Positions 49,766 through 58,770 of a stretch of DNA of 64,000 nucleotides are shown here, piece by piece; position 1 is the stretch's first letter, and each line of letters starts with the position of its first letter. Under the pieces are notes generated by a model. The model was not told the origin of the DNA and searched no databases. It was given only the letters and a program-made list of their open reading frames with translations. This DNA is from Gephyromycinifex aptenodytis (GTDB taxonomy: Bacteria > Actinomycetota > Actinomycetes > Actinomycetales > Dermatophilaceae). The translations under genes and the position numbers were made by a program. The DNA lies in contig NZ_CP051155.1 in the NCBI RefSeq assembly GCF_012277275.1, positions 1,240,001 through 1,304,000 of the forward strand, written 5' to 3'.

Positions 49766-50536
49766 TCAGGTGGCCCGGACCGCATGGGTGTCGCTGGTCT
49801 GCTCCGCCAGGCGAGCAGCAGCAGCGAGCAATAACGGACGCAACTCATCGAGCCGCTGCGGTGTCATTCGGGAGGTCGGCCCCGAGATGGCCATCGCCAA
49901 CCGGACCGGGCTGGGGACCGGCACCGCAATACAGGTGACACCGAGCTCCTGCTCTTCGGCGTCCACCGCGTACCCCTGCTCTCGGATCCGCGCGAGCTCC
50001 TCCAACAGGGAGTCGAGCGAGGTGATGGTGTGCGTAGTGCATTCCGCCAGTCCTACGCGCTCGGCAAGGCTACGCGTCTCCTCGTCGCTTCCCTGCGCAA
50101 GCAGCGCCTTACCCACGGCCGTGGAGTGCATCTGGACGCGGCGTCCCACCTCGGTGGTCATCCGCATGGAACGCTTCGAGGAGACGTGGGCGACGTACAC
50201 CGCACGACTGAGATCCCGCATCGCGACACCCGCCGACTCCTCCGCCTGGGCGACCAGTTCGCCGAGAATCGGCGCTGCGCTCTCCCCCACGGCGCCACCG
50301 GCAAGCTGCCCCAGCGGGATCAACCGAGCACCCAGCGCATATCGCCGCCGGGGGGTTTGATGCGCGTAGCCCCGAGCAACCAGCGTTCGCAAAAGACGAT
50401 GAATCGTGGGCAGTGGGAGACCGGTCGATGTGGCGATGTCGCTGATCGCCATCTCTCCGCCAGCCTCTGCAAGAACCTCTAAGACATCCAGAGCCCGGCC
50501 CACCGACTGAACTCCACCTGAGACCTGCGTCGTCAC
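49766..50536 (-). CDS. IclR family transcriptional regulator
   Basis: 256 aa. The N-terminal winged helix-turn-helix is SVGRALDVLEVLAEAGGEMA then ISDIATSTGLPLPTIHRLLR (about residues 11-50). The C-terminal effector domain includes VGRRVQMHSTAVGKALLAQG and EEQELGVTCIAVPVP. GTG start with GGGGAGAG upstream. Related regulators (AllR, glyoxylate- and urea-derived ligand types) control purine/glyoxylate genes. It is divergent from the asparaginase-glycerate kinase pair and convergent with the aminotransferase, so it may control either. Confidence 0.93.
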   Translation of the reverse strand: MTTQVSGGVQSVGRALDVLEVLAEAGGEMAISDIATSTGLPLPTIHRLLRTLVARGYAHQTPRRRYALGARLIPLGQLAGGAVGESAAPILGELVAQAEESAGVAMRDLSRAVYVAHVSSKRSMRMTTEVGRRVQMHSTAVGKALLAQGSDEETRSLAERVGLAECTTHTITSLDSLLEELARIREQGYAVDAEEQELGVTCIAVPVPSPVRLAMAISGPTSRMTPQRLDELRPLLLAAAARLAEQTSDTHAVRAT

Positions 50537-50753
50537 GTCACTCTCCCCGTCGAGGCCTGTAACTCGACGACCTGCAGACGCAGGATGCCGACATCTGAAC
50601 GGTCATAACAGTATCGCAGGCAACTTAATCTTCGCCCTGTGTCCCTGCCCCACAGGGACACTTCGAGTCGCTACATCCCGGGGCGACTCCCTGCTGCCGC
50701 CCATAATCGGTAGAACGGCGTACACGCTTACGGCGAACAGGCAGGATGACAAC

Positions 50754-51767
50754 ATGCCCACCAGCAGTCCCCCGCAGTCCCGTCCCGGTGTCGTCATCCT
50801 TGGTACCGGTGGCACCATCGCCGGTTCGACAGCAGCCGCGCTCGGGCATCACTACACCGCCGGCGTCCTATCGATCGAAGAATTGTTGGCCTCGGCGCCC
50901 GGCCTGGCAGACATCGCTCAGTTGCGTTGCCAGCAATTGTTCAGCCTCGACTCGGTGGAGTTGGACCTGCCCCGTCAGCTCCAGCTGGCGCGTCGGGTTG
51001 CACAGATCGCTGCGGACCCGGACGTGGACGGGGTCGTCATCACACACGGCACCGACACCATGGAAGAAAGCGCCTACCTGCTGCACCTGCTGGTAGGCAC
51101 CGACAAACCCGTCGTCCTCACCGGTGCGATGCGCCCGGCCGATGCCCCGGGGGCGGACGGGCCCGCCAACATCCTTGACGCGGTCACCGTCGCGGCCAGC
51201 CCGGCGGCCCACGGCCTGGGCACCCTGGTCGTCTTCGGGGGGGCCGTGCACAGCGGACGCGAGGTGAGCAAGCGGATCTCCAGCCGTCTGGACGCCTTCG
51301 ACTCTTTCCACGGCCCCCTGGGCGATGTCTCGGAACAAGGCCTACTGCTCTACGGCCGCCCCGCTCGCCGGTTCGGCGCCGACAGCGCGTTCGAGCTCGC
51401 TAGCCTGCCCGAGAGCCTGCCTAGCGTCGAACTGCTGCTGAGCCACCCCGACATGCCAGCCTCCATCTGTCGGGCCATCCTCGATTCCGGTGCCGCCGGG
51501 ATCGTGCACGCAGGCCCCGGCGGCGGCAACGTCGCGACGCCGGTCGCGCGGATGCTTGACGAGGCGCGTGAGCGTGGGGTGGTCGTCGTGCGTTCCTCAC
51601 GGGTGGGCGCGGGCGTCGTCGCCCGCAACGGCGCGGTCTCCGACACCGAACACGGCTGGGTTGCCGCCGGCGACCTCAACCCGTTCAAAGCCCGGGTGCT
51701 CCTGGCCTTGGCGTTGACCCAAACCAGCGATGTCGCCACGATCCAGCGCCTGTTCGATACCCACTGA
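50754..51767 (+). CDS. L-asparaginase
   Basis: 337 aa. Catalytic features: GTGGTIAGS with the first Thr (about residue 18), VITHGTDTMEESAYLL (second Thr-Asp) and the Lys in GREVSKRISSRLDAFDS. VVLTGAMRPADAPGADGPAN is the family signature. No signal peptide, so it acts in the cytoplasm, where it would hydrolyse asparagine to aspartate and ammonia. AGGA lies seven bases before the ATG. First gene of a probable operon with glycerate kinase, 60 bases downstream. Confidence 0.93.
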   Translation: MPTSSPPQSRPGVVILGTGGTIAGSTAAALGHHYTAGVLSIEELLASAPGLADIAQLRCQQLFSLDSVELDLPRQLQLARRVAQIAADPDVDGVVITHGTDTMEESAYLLHLLVGTDKPVVLTGAMRPADAPGADGPANILDAVTVAASPAAHGLGTLVVFGGAVHSGREVSKRISSRLDAFDSFHGPLGDVSEQGLLLYGRPARRFGADSAFELASLPESLPSVELLLSHPDMPASICRAILDSGAAGIVHAGPGGGNVATPVARMLDEARERGVVVVRSSRVGAGVVARNGAVSDTEHGWVAAGDLNPFKARVLLALALTQTSDVATIQRLFDTH

Positions 51768-51827
51768 CCACCACGCCCCGCGCCCGAATGCAGACCGGGC
51801 AGCAGCACAGCTAGGAGAGCAACCGCG

Positions 51828-52961
51828 ATGACACACCCCGGGCACGTCCTGATCGCATGCGACAAGTTCAAGGGCTCGCTGAGCGCTCACCAAGTCATCG
51901 AACATCTCCAGGCAGGGTTGCAAGAGGGAGCCCCCGGGGTAGACGTGCGCTCGGTCATCATCGCCGACGGCGGCGACGGCACCCTGGACGCAGCCGAGGT
52001 CGCCGGGTTCGAACCGGTACCGCTCACCTGCGCCGGCCCCACCGGTGAACCGGTGCACACCCGCTATGTGCGCCGCGGCCACGAGGCAGTGGTGGAGATG
52101 GCCGACGCCTGCGGCCTGATGCGCCTGCCCGCGGGAGAGCGTCGCGCGCTCGAAGCCTCCAGCGCCGGCCTCGGCGAGGTCATCAAAGCAGCTTTGGATG
52201 CCGACGTGCAGGAGATCGTCATCGGTATCGGTGGCAGCGCCAGCACCGACGGCGGCGTCGGGATGCTCACCGCGCTGGGGGCACGCTTCCTGGACGAGCA
52301 CGGGCAGGAACTGCCGCCCGGCGGGGGCGCCCTGACCACCTTGGAGCGCGTCGACCTCAGCGGCCTACACCCGCGTCTTAGCGAGGTCGCGATCACGGTG
52401 GCCTGCGACGTTGATAACCCCCTGCTCGGTGAGCGCGGCGCAGCCGCCATCTTCGGCCCGCAGAAGGGCGCCAGCCCGCAGGACGTGAAGCACCTGGACA
52501 CGGGGCTGGCCCGGCTTGCCCAACTCGTCGCGCAGGCAACCGGGCGTGACGTGGCGGACCAGCCGGGCGCAGGCGCCGCCGGTGGGGTCGGCTGGGCTGC
52601 GCTGGCGGTGCTCGGAGCGCGGATGCGACCCGGTATCGAGATCGTGCTCGACCTCAATAACTTCGGGGAACTCCTCAACGGCGCACGGCTGGTCGTCACA
52701 GGTGAAGGGTCACTGGACCTGCAGACCCTGCTCGGCAAGGCTCCGGCGGGAGTGGCTGCCGCAGCCCGCGCGGCAGGAGTGCCGATCGTGGCCGTGTGCG
52801 GGCGCGCGCTGCTCAGCGAGCAGGAGGCGGCCGAGGTCGGCTTCGAGCGTCTCTACCGACTCACCGACATCGAGCCGGACGAGGCCACGTGCATGGAACA
52901 AGCCGGGCCGCTGCTGCGCACACTGGCCGCTCGCCTCGCCGTCGCAGAACTGAGCGACTGA
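51828..52961 (+). CDS. Glycerate kinase (GlxK/GarK family)
   Basis: 377 aa: phosphorylates D-glycerate to 2- or 3-phosphoglycerate. Motifs: LIACDKFKGSLSAHQVIEHL at the N-terminus, IIADGGDGTLDA, VIGIGGSASTDGGVGMLTALG, ACDVDNPLLGERGAAAIFGPQKGA and TGEGSLDLQTLLGKAPAGVA. GAGAG precedes the ATG. Co-directional with asparaginase. It would pass glycerate from glyoxylate or serine breakdown into central metabolism; no hydroxypyruvate or tartronate semialdehyde reductase is in the window. Confidence 0.94.
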   Translation: MTHPGHVLIACDKFKGSLSAHQVIEHLQAGLQEGAPGVDVRSVIIADGGDGTLDAAEVAGFEPVPLTCAGPTGEPVHTRYVRRGHEAVVEMADACGLMRLPAGERRALEASSAGLGEVIKAALDADVQEIVIGIGGSASTDGGVGMLTALGARFLDEHGQELPPGGGALTTLERVDLSGLHPRLSEVAITVACDVDNPLLGERGAAAIFGPQKGASPQDVKHLDTGLARLAQLVAQATGRDVADQPGAGAAGGVGWAALAVLGARMRPGIEIVLDLNNFGELLNGARLVVTGEGSLDLQTLLGKAPAGVAAAARAAGVPIVAVCGRALLSEQEAAEVGFERLYRLTDIEPDEATCMEQAGPLLRTLAARLAVAELSD

Positions 52962-53015
52962 GCCCGACCAGTCCAGGCAACCCGGCTATTCGACCGCGCG
53001 TGGTCGGCCGCGCGC

Positions 53016-53885
53016 TCACCCCATCAGGTGTCGCCCGGCCATGCCCTCCAGTCGAGCGATGCGATCTGCCATCGGCGGGTGAGTGGAGAACAGCCTTGAG
53101 ACGTCACCGGCGCGGAACGGGTTGGCGATCATCATGTGCGCCGCGTTGACCACCTGCGGCTCGGGAGCCAACGGCGCGCTCGCGGTTCCGCGTTCCAGTT
53201 TCCTCAACGCCGAAGCCAACGCCAGCGGGTCGCCGGTCAGGGCGGCGCCGTCCTCATCGGCGTCGTATTCCCGGGTGCGGCTGATGGCCATTTGGATGAG
53301 CCCGGCAGCAAGGGGGGCCAGCAACGACATCGCGATCATCGCGATCGGGTTGGGACGGTCCTCGTCGCTGCCGGAGAAGATGTTGGCGAACATGAGCATC
53401 TGCGCCACGCTGGTGATGACCCCGGCCAGACCCGCCGCCACCGAACTGGTGAGGATGTCGCGGTTATAGACGTGCATGAGCTCGTGCCCCAGCACTCCGC
53501 GGAGCTCCCGCTCGTCTAGCAACCGCAAGATTCCCTCGGTGCAGCAGACCGCCGCATGGTTGGGGTTACGGCCCGTGGCGAAGGCGTTGGGGGCCTGCGT
53601 CGGTGAGACGAACAGGCGCGGCATCGGCTGGCCGGCCCGCATCGAGAGCTCACGCACGATGGCGTACATGCCCGGCGCTTCGGCCTCGGAGACCGGGCGG
53701 GCCCGCATCGCCCGGATGGCCAGCTTGTCGCTGTTCCAATACCCGTAAAAAGTGCTGACCAGGCCGAACAGAGCAAACAGCCACAGGTAGCGACCGCCGC
53801 CGATAACCGAGCCCATGCCGAGCAAAACGGCGAAGATCGCCCCGAACAGCAGGGCTGTCTTCAGCCCGTTGAAATGCCGATGCAT
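53016..53885 (-). CDS. htpX: Membrane zinc metalloprotease HtpX
   Basis: 289 aa, M48 family. Two N-terminal membrane segments (ALLFGAIFAVLLGMGSVIGG and YLWLFALFGLVSTFYG), then QAPNAFATGRNPNHAAVCCTEGI, the zinc site GVLGHELMHVYNRDIL (HExxH, about residue 139), two more membrane segments and the third ligand in SRTREYDADEDGA. Start at 53885 (MHRHFNGLKTALL), the family start, with only a weak ribosome-binding site. Quality control of membrane proteins. Its position near polyprenyl synthase and nuo genes recalls other actinobacteria. Confidence 0.94.
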   Translation of the reverse strand: MHRHFNGLKTALLFGAIFAVLLGMGSVIGGGRYLWLFALFGLVSTFYGYWNSDKLAIRAMRARPVSEAEAPGMYAIVRELSMRAGQPMPRLFVSPTQAPNAFATGRNPNHAAVCCTEGILRLLDERELRGVLGHELMHVYNRDILTSSVAAGLAGVITSVAQMLMFANIFSGSDEDRPNPIAMIAMSLLAPLAAGLIQMAISRTREYDADEDGAALTGDPLALASALRKLERGTASAPLAPEPQVVNAAHMMIANPFRAGDVSRLFSTHPPMADRIARLEGMAGRHLMG

Positions 53886-54111
53886 GCTCAGGGCAACGCC
53901 AGGGAAAGCCGGAACGTTCCACCTGCGGTCCGGGACGGGCAACAAACAGCCCAGGACGCGCCCAACACAGTCTCCTTCTTTGATCAATCGCACGGCAAGG
54001 CGCTTGAGGTGGTCTAATCGCAAGGGCCGAAGGTCCCCCTGCGCGAGAGAATGCTGCGCGACTAGGATGACTGGACGCTGGACCAAGCGGTGACTCCCGA
54101 ACGGAAGCCAG

Positions 54112-56115
54112 GTGACTTCGCACCACATGAGCGCCCTGAAGACCGGTAGTACCGGCACTCACGACAAGCAGGTGGAACGGCTCTCTAAAGTCGTCATCCG
54201 CTTTGCCGGTGACTCCGGCGACGGCATGCAACTCACCGGTGACCGATTCACCAGCGAGACCGCCACCCTTGGCAACGACCTGTCGACACTGCCGAACTTC
54301 CCGGCCGAGATTCGGGCTCCCCAGGGGACCCTGCCCGGAGTCAGCAGTTTCCAGCTCCATTTCGCCGACCACGACGTTCTCACTCCGGGTGACGCCCCCG
54401 ACGTACTGGTGGCGATGAACCCCGCGGCGTTGAAGGCGAACCTGCGTGACCTGCCGCGCGGCGGGACGATCATCGTCAACACCGACGAGTTCACCAAGCG
54501 CAACCTGGCCAAGGTCGGCTACACCCAGAGCCCCGTCGATGACGACTCGCTGGAGTCCTGGCATGTGCACCCGGTGGCGCTCACCTCGATGACGGTGGAT
54601 TCGCTGGCCGACTACGACCTGACCCGCAAGGACAAGGAACGAGCGAAGAACATGTTTGCTCTGGGTCTGTTGTCCTGGCTGTACACACGGCCCCTGGAAG
54701 GAACCAAGGCCTACCTGAAGGTCAAGTTCGCCAACCGCTCCGAGGTGCTGGGCGCGAACCTGACCGCGCTGAACGCTGGGTACAACTACGGCGAGACCAC
54801 CGAGGACTTCGCGCACCGCTACGAGGTCGCGCCAGCCAAGATGACGCCGGGTCTCTACCGCAACATCACCGGCAACATCGCCACCGCGTACGGGCTGGTC
54901 GCCGCCGCCTACCGCAGCCAGCTGCCACTAGTGCTCGGTTCCTACCCGATCACCCCGGCCTCCGACATCCTGCACACCCTGTCTGGGCTGAAGCGTTACG
55001 GCGTCACGACCATCCAGGCCGAGGACGAGATCGCCGGGGTCGGTATCGCCCTGGGCGCTTCCTTCGGCGGCGCCCTCGGGGTCACCACGACCTCGGGGCC
55101 AGGGCTGGCCCTGAAGGCAGAGACCATCGGCCTGGCAGTCTCGACCGAGTTGCCGCTGGTGATCGTGGATGTGCAGCGCGGCGGCCCCTCCACCGGACTA
55201 CCCACCAAGACCGAACAGGCAGACCTGCTGCAGGCGATGTTCGGTCGTAACGGCGAATCGCCGGTCGTCGTACTGGCGCCCCAGTCCCCATCGGACTGCT
55301 TCGATGCCGCTGTCGATGCGGTTCGTATCGCCACCGCCTACCGCACGCCGGTGATCCTGCTCTCAGACGGTTACCTCGCCAACGGTTCAGAGCCCTGGCG
55401 GCTCCCGGCTATTGATGACCTGCCCGATCTGCGCGTCGAGTTCGCGACCGAACCCAATGCCACGGACGCCAAGGGGAACCCGACCTTCCACCCCTTCCAG
55501 CGCGATGAGGAGACCCTGGCCCGCCCCTGGGCCATCCCTGGCACTGCAGGCCTGGAGCACCGCGTCGGCGGCATCGAGAAGGCCGACGGCACCGGCAACA
55601 TCAGCTACGACCCCGACAACCACGACCGGATGACCCGGCTGCGGGCCGCCAAGATCGCAGGGATCGCCACCACGATCGACGACCTGGAAGTCGACGACCC
55701 GGGGCAGGACGCCGACGTGCTCGTGCTGGGATGGGGATCGACCTACGGGCCGATCACGGCCGCGGTACGCACGCTGCGCGAATCGGGACTGTCGATCGCC
55801 CAGACCCACCTTCGCCATCTCAACCCGATGCCGCGCAACACCGGTGATGTGCTGCGTTCCTACCGGCACGTGGTCATCCCCGAGATGAACCTCGGCCAAC
55901 TCGCGCTACTGCTGCGCGCCGAATACCTGGTGGACATCCAATCCCACACCGCGGTGCGCGGTCTGCCGTTCACCTCCACCGAGCTCGTCGATGTCCTGGC
56001 GGCGGCAATCGCGCAGGTCGAAGCGTCCAAGGGCGCCGGCGATCTGAACAGCGCGGCAGCCGACGCCACCGCGGCGCAGCCTTCGCCCGAGACCTCAACG
56101 GGAGACCAACCATGA
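54112..56115 (+). CDS. korA: 2-oxoglutarate ferredoxin oxidoreductase, fused gamma-alpha subunit
   Basis: 667 aa. Residues about 25-210 are the gamma domain (VVIRFAGDSGDGMQLTGDRF); the rest is the alpha subunit, with GSYPITPASDILHTLSGLK, QAEDEIAGVGIALGASFGG and TTSGPGLALKAE. The complex oxidises 2-oxoglutarate to succinyl-CoA with ferredoxin as acceptor, the alternative to 2-oxoglutarate dehydrogenase in actinobacteria. GTG start (54112); an ATG five codons in is possible. A -10-like TAGGAT at 54063-54068 would give a ~40-nt leader. Coupled to korB. Confidence 0.95.
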   Translation: MTSHHMSALKTGSTGTHDKQVERLSKVVIRFAGDSGDGMQLTGDRFTSETATLGNDLSTLPNFPAEIRAPQGTLPGVSSFQLHFADHDVLTPGDAPDVLVAMNPAALKANLRDLPRGGTIIVNTDEFTKRNLAKVGYTQSPVDDDSLESWHVHPVALTSMTVDSLADYDLTRKDKERAKNMFALGLLSWLYTRPLEGTKAYLKVKFANRSEVLGANLTALNAGYNYGETTEDFAHRYEVAPAKMTPGLYRNITGNIATAYGLVAAAYRSQLPLVLGSYPITPASDILHTLSGLKRYGVTTIQAEDEIAGVGIALGASFGGALGVTTTSGPGLALKAETIGLAVSTELPLVIVDVQRGGPSTGLPTKTEQADLLQAMFGRNGESPVVVLAPQSPSDCFDAAVDAVRIATAYRTPVILLSDGYLANGSEPWRLPAIDDLPDLRVEFATEPNATDAKGNPTFHPFQRDEETLARPWAIPGTAGLEHRVGGIEKADGTGNISYDPDNHDRMTRLRAAKIAGIATTIDDLEVDDPGQDADVLVLGWGSTYGPITAAVRTLRESGLSIAQTHLRHLNPMPRNTGDVLRSYRHVVIPEMNLGQLALLLRAEYLVDIQSHTAVRGLPFTSTELVDVLAAAIAQVEASKGAGDLNSAAADATAAQPSPETSTGDQP

Positions 56116-57188
56116 GCATGGACCTCGGAATGCCGAGCCTGGGCACGCATGGCGTCCCTCGCATGGACCCTGACCAGCCACCGGCGACCAAACGCGATTA
56201 CACCTCCGACCAGGAGGTGCGTTGGTGCCCCGGATGCGGCGACTATGCCGTTCTGGCCGCAGTGCAGGGCTTTCTGCCCAAGTTGGGCCTGCGTCGGGAG
56301 AACATCGTCTTCATCTCAGGTATCGGCTGCTCCTCGCGGTTCCCGTATTACCTGGACACCTACGGCATGCACTCGATTCACGGGCGCGCCCCGTCGATCG
56401 CCACCGGATTGGCAACGGCTCGCCCCGACCTGTCGGTCTGGGTGGTCACCGGTGACGGCGATGCACTCTCCATCGGTGGAAATCACCTCATCCACGCGCT
56501 GCGGCGCAACGTCAACCTGACGATCCTGCTGTTCAACAACCGGATCTACGGCTTGACCAAGGGGCAGTATTCCCCTACCTCCGCTCAGGGATTGGTCACC
56601 AAATCGAGCCCGGACGGTTCCCTCGACGTGCCGTTCAACCCCGTCGCCTTAGCGCTGGGGGCCGGAGCGACCTTTGTGGCCCGCACGATGGACTCGGACC
56701 GCGCCCACCTGACCGCGACCCTGCAGGCTGCAGCGGAGCACCGGGGCGCGGCCCTGGTCGAGATCTTCCAGAACTGCCCCATCTTCAACAACGGCGCCTT
56801 CGAGACGTTGAAGGACTCCGATTCGGCCGAAGCCCACATCTTGCGGCTGCAACACGGTGAGCCGGTGCGAACCGGCGCCAAGCACGTCGTGGTGCGCGAC
56901 AGCCTCGGGGAACTCGAAGTGGTCGGCGAGGCCGGCGCCGACCCCGAACACATCGTCATCCACGATGAGCGGGCCGAGGACCCCTCGCGGGCCTTCGCAC
57001 TGGCACAGATCGATGCTCAATCGATGGAGCACGTGCCGATGGGCATCTTCCGCAACGTCGACCGCCCCACCTATGACGACCAGGTCCGCGCCCAGGTGGC
57101 CTCGGCGGTGGCCGCTCAAGGTGGCACCGTCGACGACTCCGACCTGATCAACCTCATCGGCGGTAAAGACACCTGGATCGTCGAATAA
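56112..57188 (+). CDS. korB: 2-oxoglutarate ferredoxin oxidoreductase, beta subunit
   Basis: 358 aa, the thiamine diphosphate subunit. VRWCPGCGDYAVLAAVQ carries one iron-sulfur CxxC, FISGIGCSSRFPYYLDTYG follows, and WVVTGDGDALSIGGNH with LLFNNRIYGLTKGQYSPTS is the TPP-binding motif. Start overlaps the korA stop (ATGA). No dedicated ferredoxin gene is beside it. Confidence 0.96.
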   Translation: MSMDLGMPSLGTHGVPRMDPDQPPATKRDYTSDQEVRWCPGCGDYAVLAAVQGFLPKLGLRRENIVFISGIGCSSRFPYYLDTYGMHSIHGRAPSIATGLATARPDLSVWVVTGDGDALSIGGNHLIHALRRNVNLTILLFNNRIYGLTKGQYSPTSAQGLVTKSSPDGSLDVPFNPVALALGAGATFVARTMDSDRAHLTATLQAAAEHRGAALVEIFQNCPIFNNGAFETLKDSDSAEAHILRLQHGEPVRTGAKHVVVRDSLGELEVVGEAGADPEHIVIHDERAEDPSRAFALAQIDAQSMEHVPMGIFRNVDRPTYDDQVRAQVASAVAAQGGTVDDSDLINLIGGKDTWIVE

Positions 57189-57211
57189 CGCTCTCCACCG
57201 GGTGGGGCGTT
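57187..57211 (+). terminator. Hairpin terminator of korAB
   Basis: AACGC...CCACC-GG-GTGG...GCGTT, starting inside the korB stop codon. One or two bulges, no U-run. Confidence 0.45.
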
Positions 57212-57365
57212 GCGCGCACTCCCAGCCGCGGGCCAGGATGAGCCGTCAGCGGCCCTGGGCGGCTTTCTCCCGAGCTGGTGTGTGGCGGTGGCCCGCATCC
57301 CCCTCTTGCCGGGCTGTAGCGTCCCAACCGTGCGCTGACGCAGGGCAGAGTCACGGCACGATACG

Positions 57366-57411
57366 AAAAAGCTGCCCGGGCGCGCGGAGTACGCGCCTAC
57401 CCCGACAGCTT
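57366..57411 (-). terminator. Intrinsic terminator, minus strand
   Basis: On the minus strand AAGCTG...GGCGCG-TACTC-CGCGCG...CAGCTT is followed by TTT, giving a run of five U with the end of the stem. It ends transcripts coming from the tetR side or from the putative small RNA. Confidence 0.75.
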
Positions 57412-57440
57412 CGTCTGCAACGTGGGTGTGGTGACATGCG

Positions 57441-57469
57441 AAAGCCCCACCGCACGTAGTCGGTGAGGC
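57441..57469 (-). terminator. First minus-strand terminator after the twin hairpins
   Basis: GCCTCACCG (57461-57469) pairs with CGGTGGGGC (57444-57452), one mismatch, followed by TTTCG on the minus strand. It lies 34 bases beyond the twin-hairpin region and upstream of the stronger terminator. Confidence 0.6.
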
Positions 57470-57502
57470 ACGGTCTGGGCCTTTGGCGTTCTGCTGCTTG
57501 AT

Positions 57503-57556
57503 CGCTCCCCCGAGCGGAACACCGCCTAGCGCTCTCCCCCGAGAATCGCGGTGTTC
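57503..57556. ncRNA. Candidate structured small RNA with twin C-rich hairpin loops
   Basis: Read on the plus strand: hairpin CGCTC-CCCC-GAGCG (57503-57516), directly followed by GAACACCGC (57517-57525) pairing with GCGGTGTTC (57548-57556), which encloses a second hairpin TCTC-CCCC-GAGA. Both inner hairpins share the sequence CTCCCCCGAG. This fits the verbal description of the actinobacterial 6C RNA (two stem-loops with C-rich loops), but I cannot align it to the family. The only U-run terminators nearby are on the minus strand, where the loops would be G-rich, so the transcribed strand is undecided. Confidence 0.45.
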
Positions 57557-57597
57557 GTCCTGCTGTGGTTGTGGTGTGGCGTCGGCCGGTACTGGTC

Positions 57598-58233
57598 TCA
57601 GGCTCCGGCTGACCCACTCTGATTGAGTATCCCGGCGTCCAAACCGTGCTTGACGACGTCCAGCAGGACCGCAACGAATGCCTGCAGGGCCTTCTGGGTG
57701 GCTTCGTCGTCGCGATCCACCAACCACGACAACATCACCCCGTCGGCGACACTGAGCACCATCCGGGCCAGCGTGCGGGTGGGCAATGCATCGGTACCAA
57801 CGACGCCCACCCCTTCGGTGATGAACATCTCGATCGCGTCGAGGTAGGTCTGGTAGAGCAGCTTCGCCGCCACCCCGTCACCCCTGATCGACCAGGCAGC
57901 CAGCTCGTAACTGAGCAACTGCCGTCCGGGGCTGTGGTGCGTTACGTCCCAAAAGGTCTGGAACGCAAGGCGCGCCTTCTCCTCAACACCCTGGTCGGCG
58001 ACGCCGGCAAGGGCCTCACCGACAGGGCCGAGAATAGGCGTGATGAACGCCTCGGCGACAGCGTTGATAAGGGCTTCTTTACTGCTGAAGCAGTAGTGGA
58101 CAACACCGAGGGACACGTTCGCCTTATCGGCGATACGGCGCACCGATGCGGCAGCCAGGCCCTCTTCGATTGCAAGGGCGATGGTTGCCTCGATGAGCTG
58201 CTCGCGGCGTTGCTCCGCTGGGACTCGCGACAT
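57598..58233 (-). CDS. TetR family transcriptional regulator
   Basis: 211 aa. The helix-turn-helix domain is PAEQRREQLIEATIALAIEE then SVRRIADKANVSLGVVHYCF (about residues 5-52), with SKEALINAVAEAF after it; the C-terminal ligand domain is of the BetI/TetR_C_6 kind (LLSYELAAWSIRGDG). The start at 58233 has no ribosome-binding site but a -10-like TACAGT seven bases upstream. A strong inverted repeat overlaps that element, so autorepression is likely. Ligand and targets unknown; korAB is the nearest operon, but it runs towards this gene rather than away from it. Confidence 0.92.
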   Translation of the reverse strand: MSRVPAEQRREQLIEATIALAIEEGLAAASVRRIADKANVSLGVVHYCFSSKEALINAVAEAFITPILGPVGEALAGVADQGVEEKARLAFQTFWDVTHHSPGRQLLSYELAAWSIRGDGVAAKLLYQTYLDAIEMFITEGVGVVGTDALPTRTLARMVLSVADGVMLSWLVDRDDEATQKALQAFVAVLLDVVKHGLDAGILNQSGSAGA

Positions 58234-58240
58234 AAACAGA

Positions 58241-58277
58241 ACTGTAGGGCCTTGGGTAGGTCGCCCTACAGCCCAAG
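58241..58277 (-). promoter_or_regulatory. TetR operator overlapping its own -10 element
   Basis: Perfect 9-bp arms CTGTAGGGC (58242-58250) and GCCCTACAG (58263-58271) with a 12-base spacer, typical size for a TetR site. A second repeat CTTGGG (58251-58256)/CCCAAG (58272-58277) is interleaved. The left arm covers the -10-like TACAGT (58241-58246, minus strand), seven bases before the ATG. Confidence 0.75.
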
Positions 58278-58770
58278 CGGCCACCCTTACGCCACCCATA
58301 CCCTGCCGTTATCAGAACTTTATCCGCCAGTGTCGGAAGTCCGCCAAGACAGCGCATCTTTGCCGATCACACGGCTAGACGGCCCTGTGTGTCGGGCGTC
58401 CGTCGAGTACGCGAACCCGGGCGAACGGCCACGATTCCCTTACTGCCCGTGCGGATTTCATCTGGCGCTCCGCTTGCGGGCGCGACCGGGACGACTGCGC
58501 GCCCACCCAACCAACTCGAACGAATCAGCCCCCAGATTCCTCCGCCGGCCCTTCCCGGACCGCATTCTGACGGCCATTCCTGGACGATCCGACGCTCTGG
58601 CTGCGCTGAGGCCTGCGGCCAGACCGGGGGGCAACACTCGTCGCCAACGGGTATCCCGGCGAGATCGTTCCTGTGCCTGTCTGCCGGCGCCCGGCCTCCT
58701 CAGCCCGCCACCCCGTCGGAGCAGCCGTAACCGAGCCTCATCCGCATCCCGTGCGCCTCACCCACGAACA
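58278..58770. other. Intergenic region upstream of the TetR gene
   Basis: About 490 bases between the TetR operator and the terminator of the polyprenyl synthase gene. The plus-strand frame at 58389-58730 has no recognisable domain and a random-looking composition, so I leave it out. Nothing else is visible. Confidence 0.5.

Larger units (their letters stand above)
57212..57597. other. Noncoding region between korB and the TetR gene
   Basis: Nearly 390 bases without a gene. It contains two minus-strand terminators (57366-57411 and 57441-57469) and the twin hairpin structure described separately (57503-57556). Nothing recognisable in 57212-57365. Confidence 0.6.

Noticed and set aside
58389-58730. 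Possible small gene of 113 codons in the gap upstream of the TetR gene
   Set aside because: No ribosome-binding site or -10 element at the start, random-looking Pro/Arg/Ser composition, no recognisable family.
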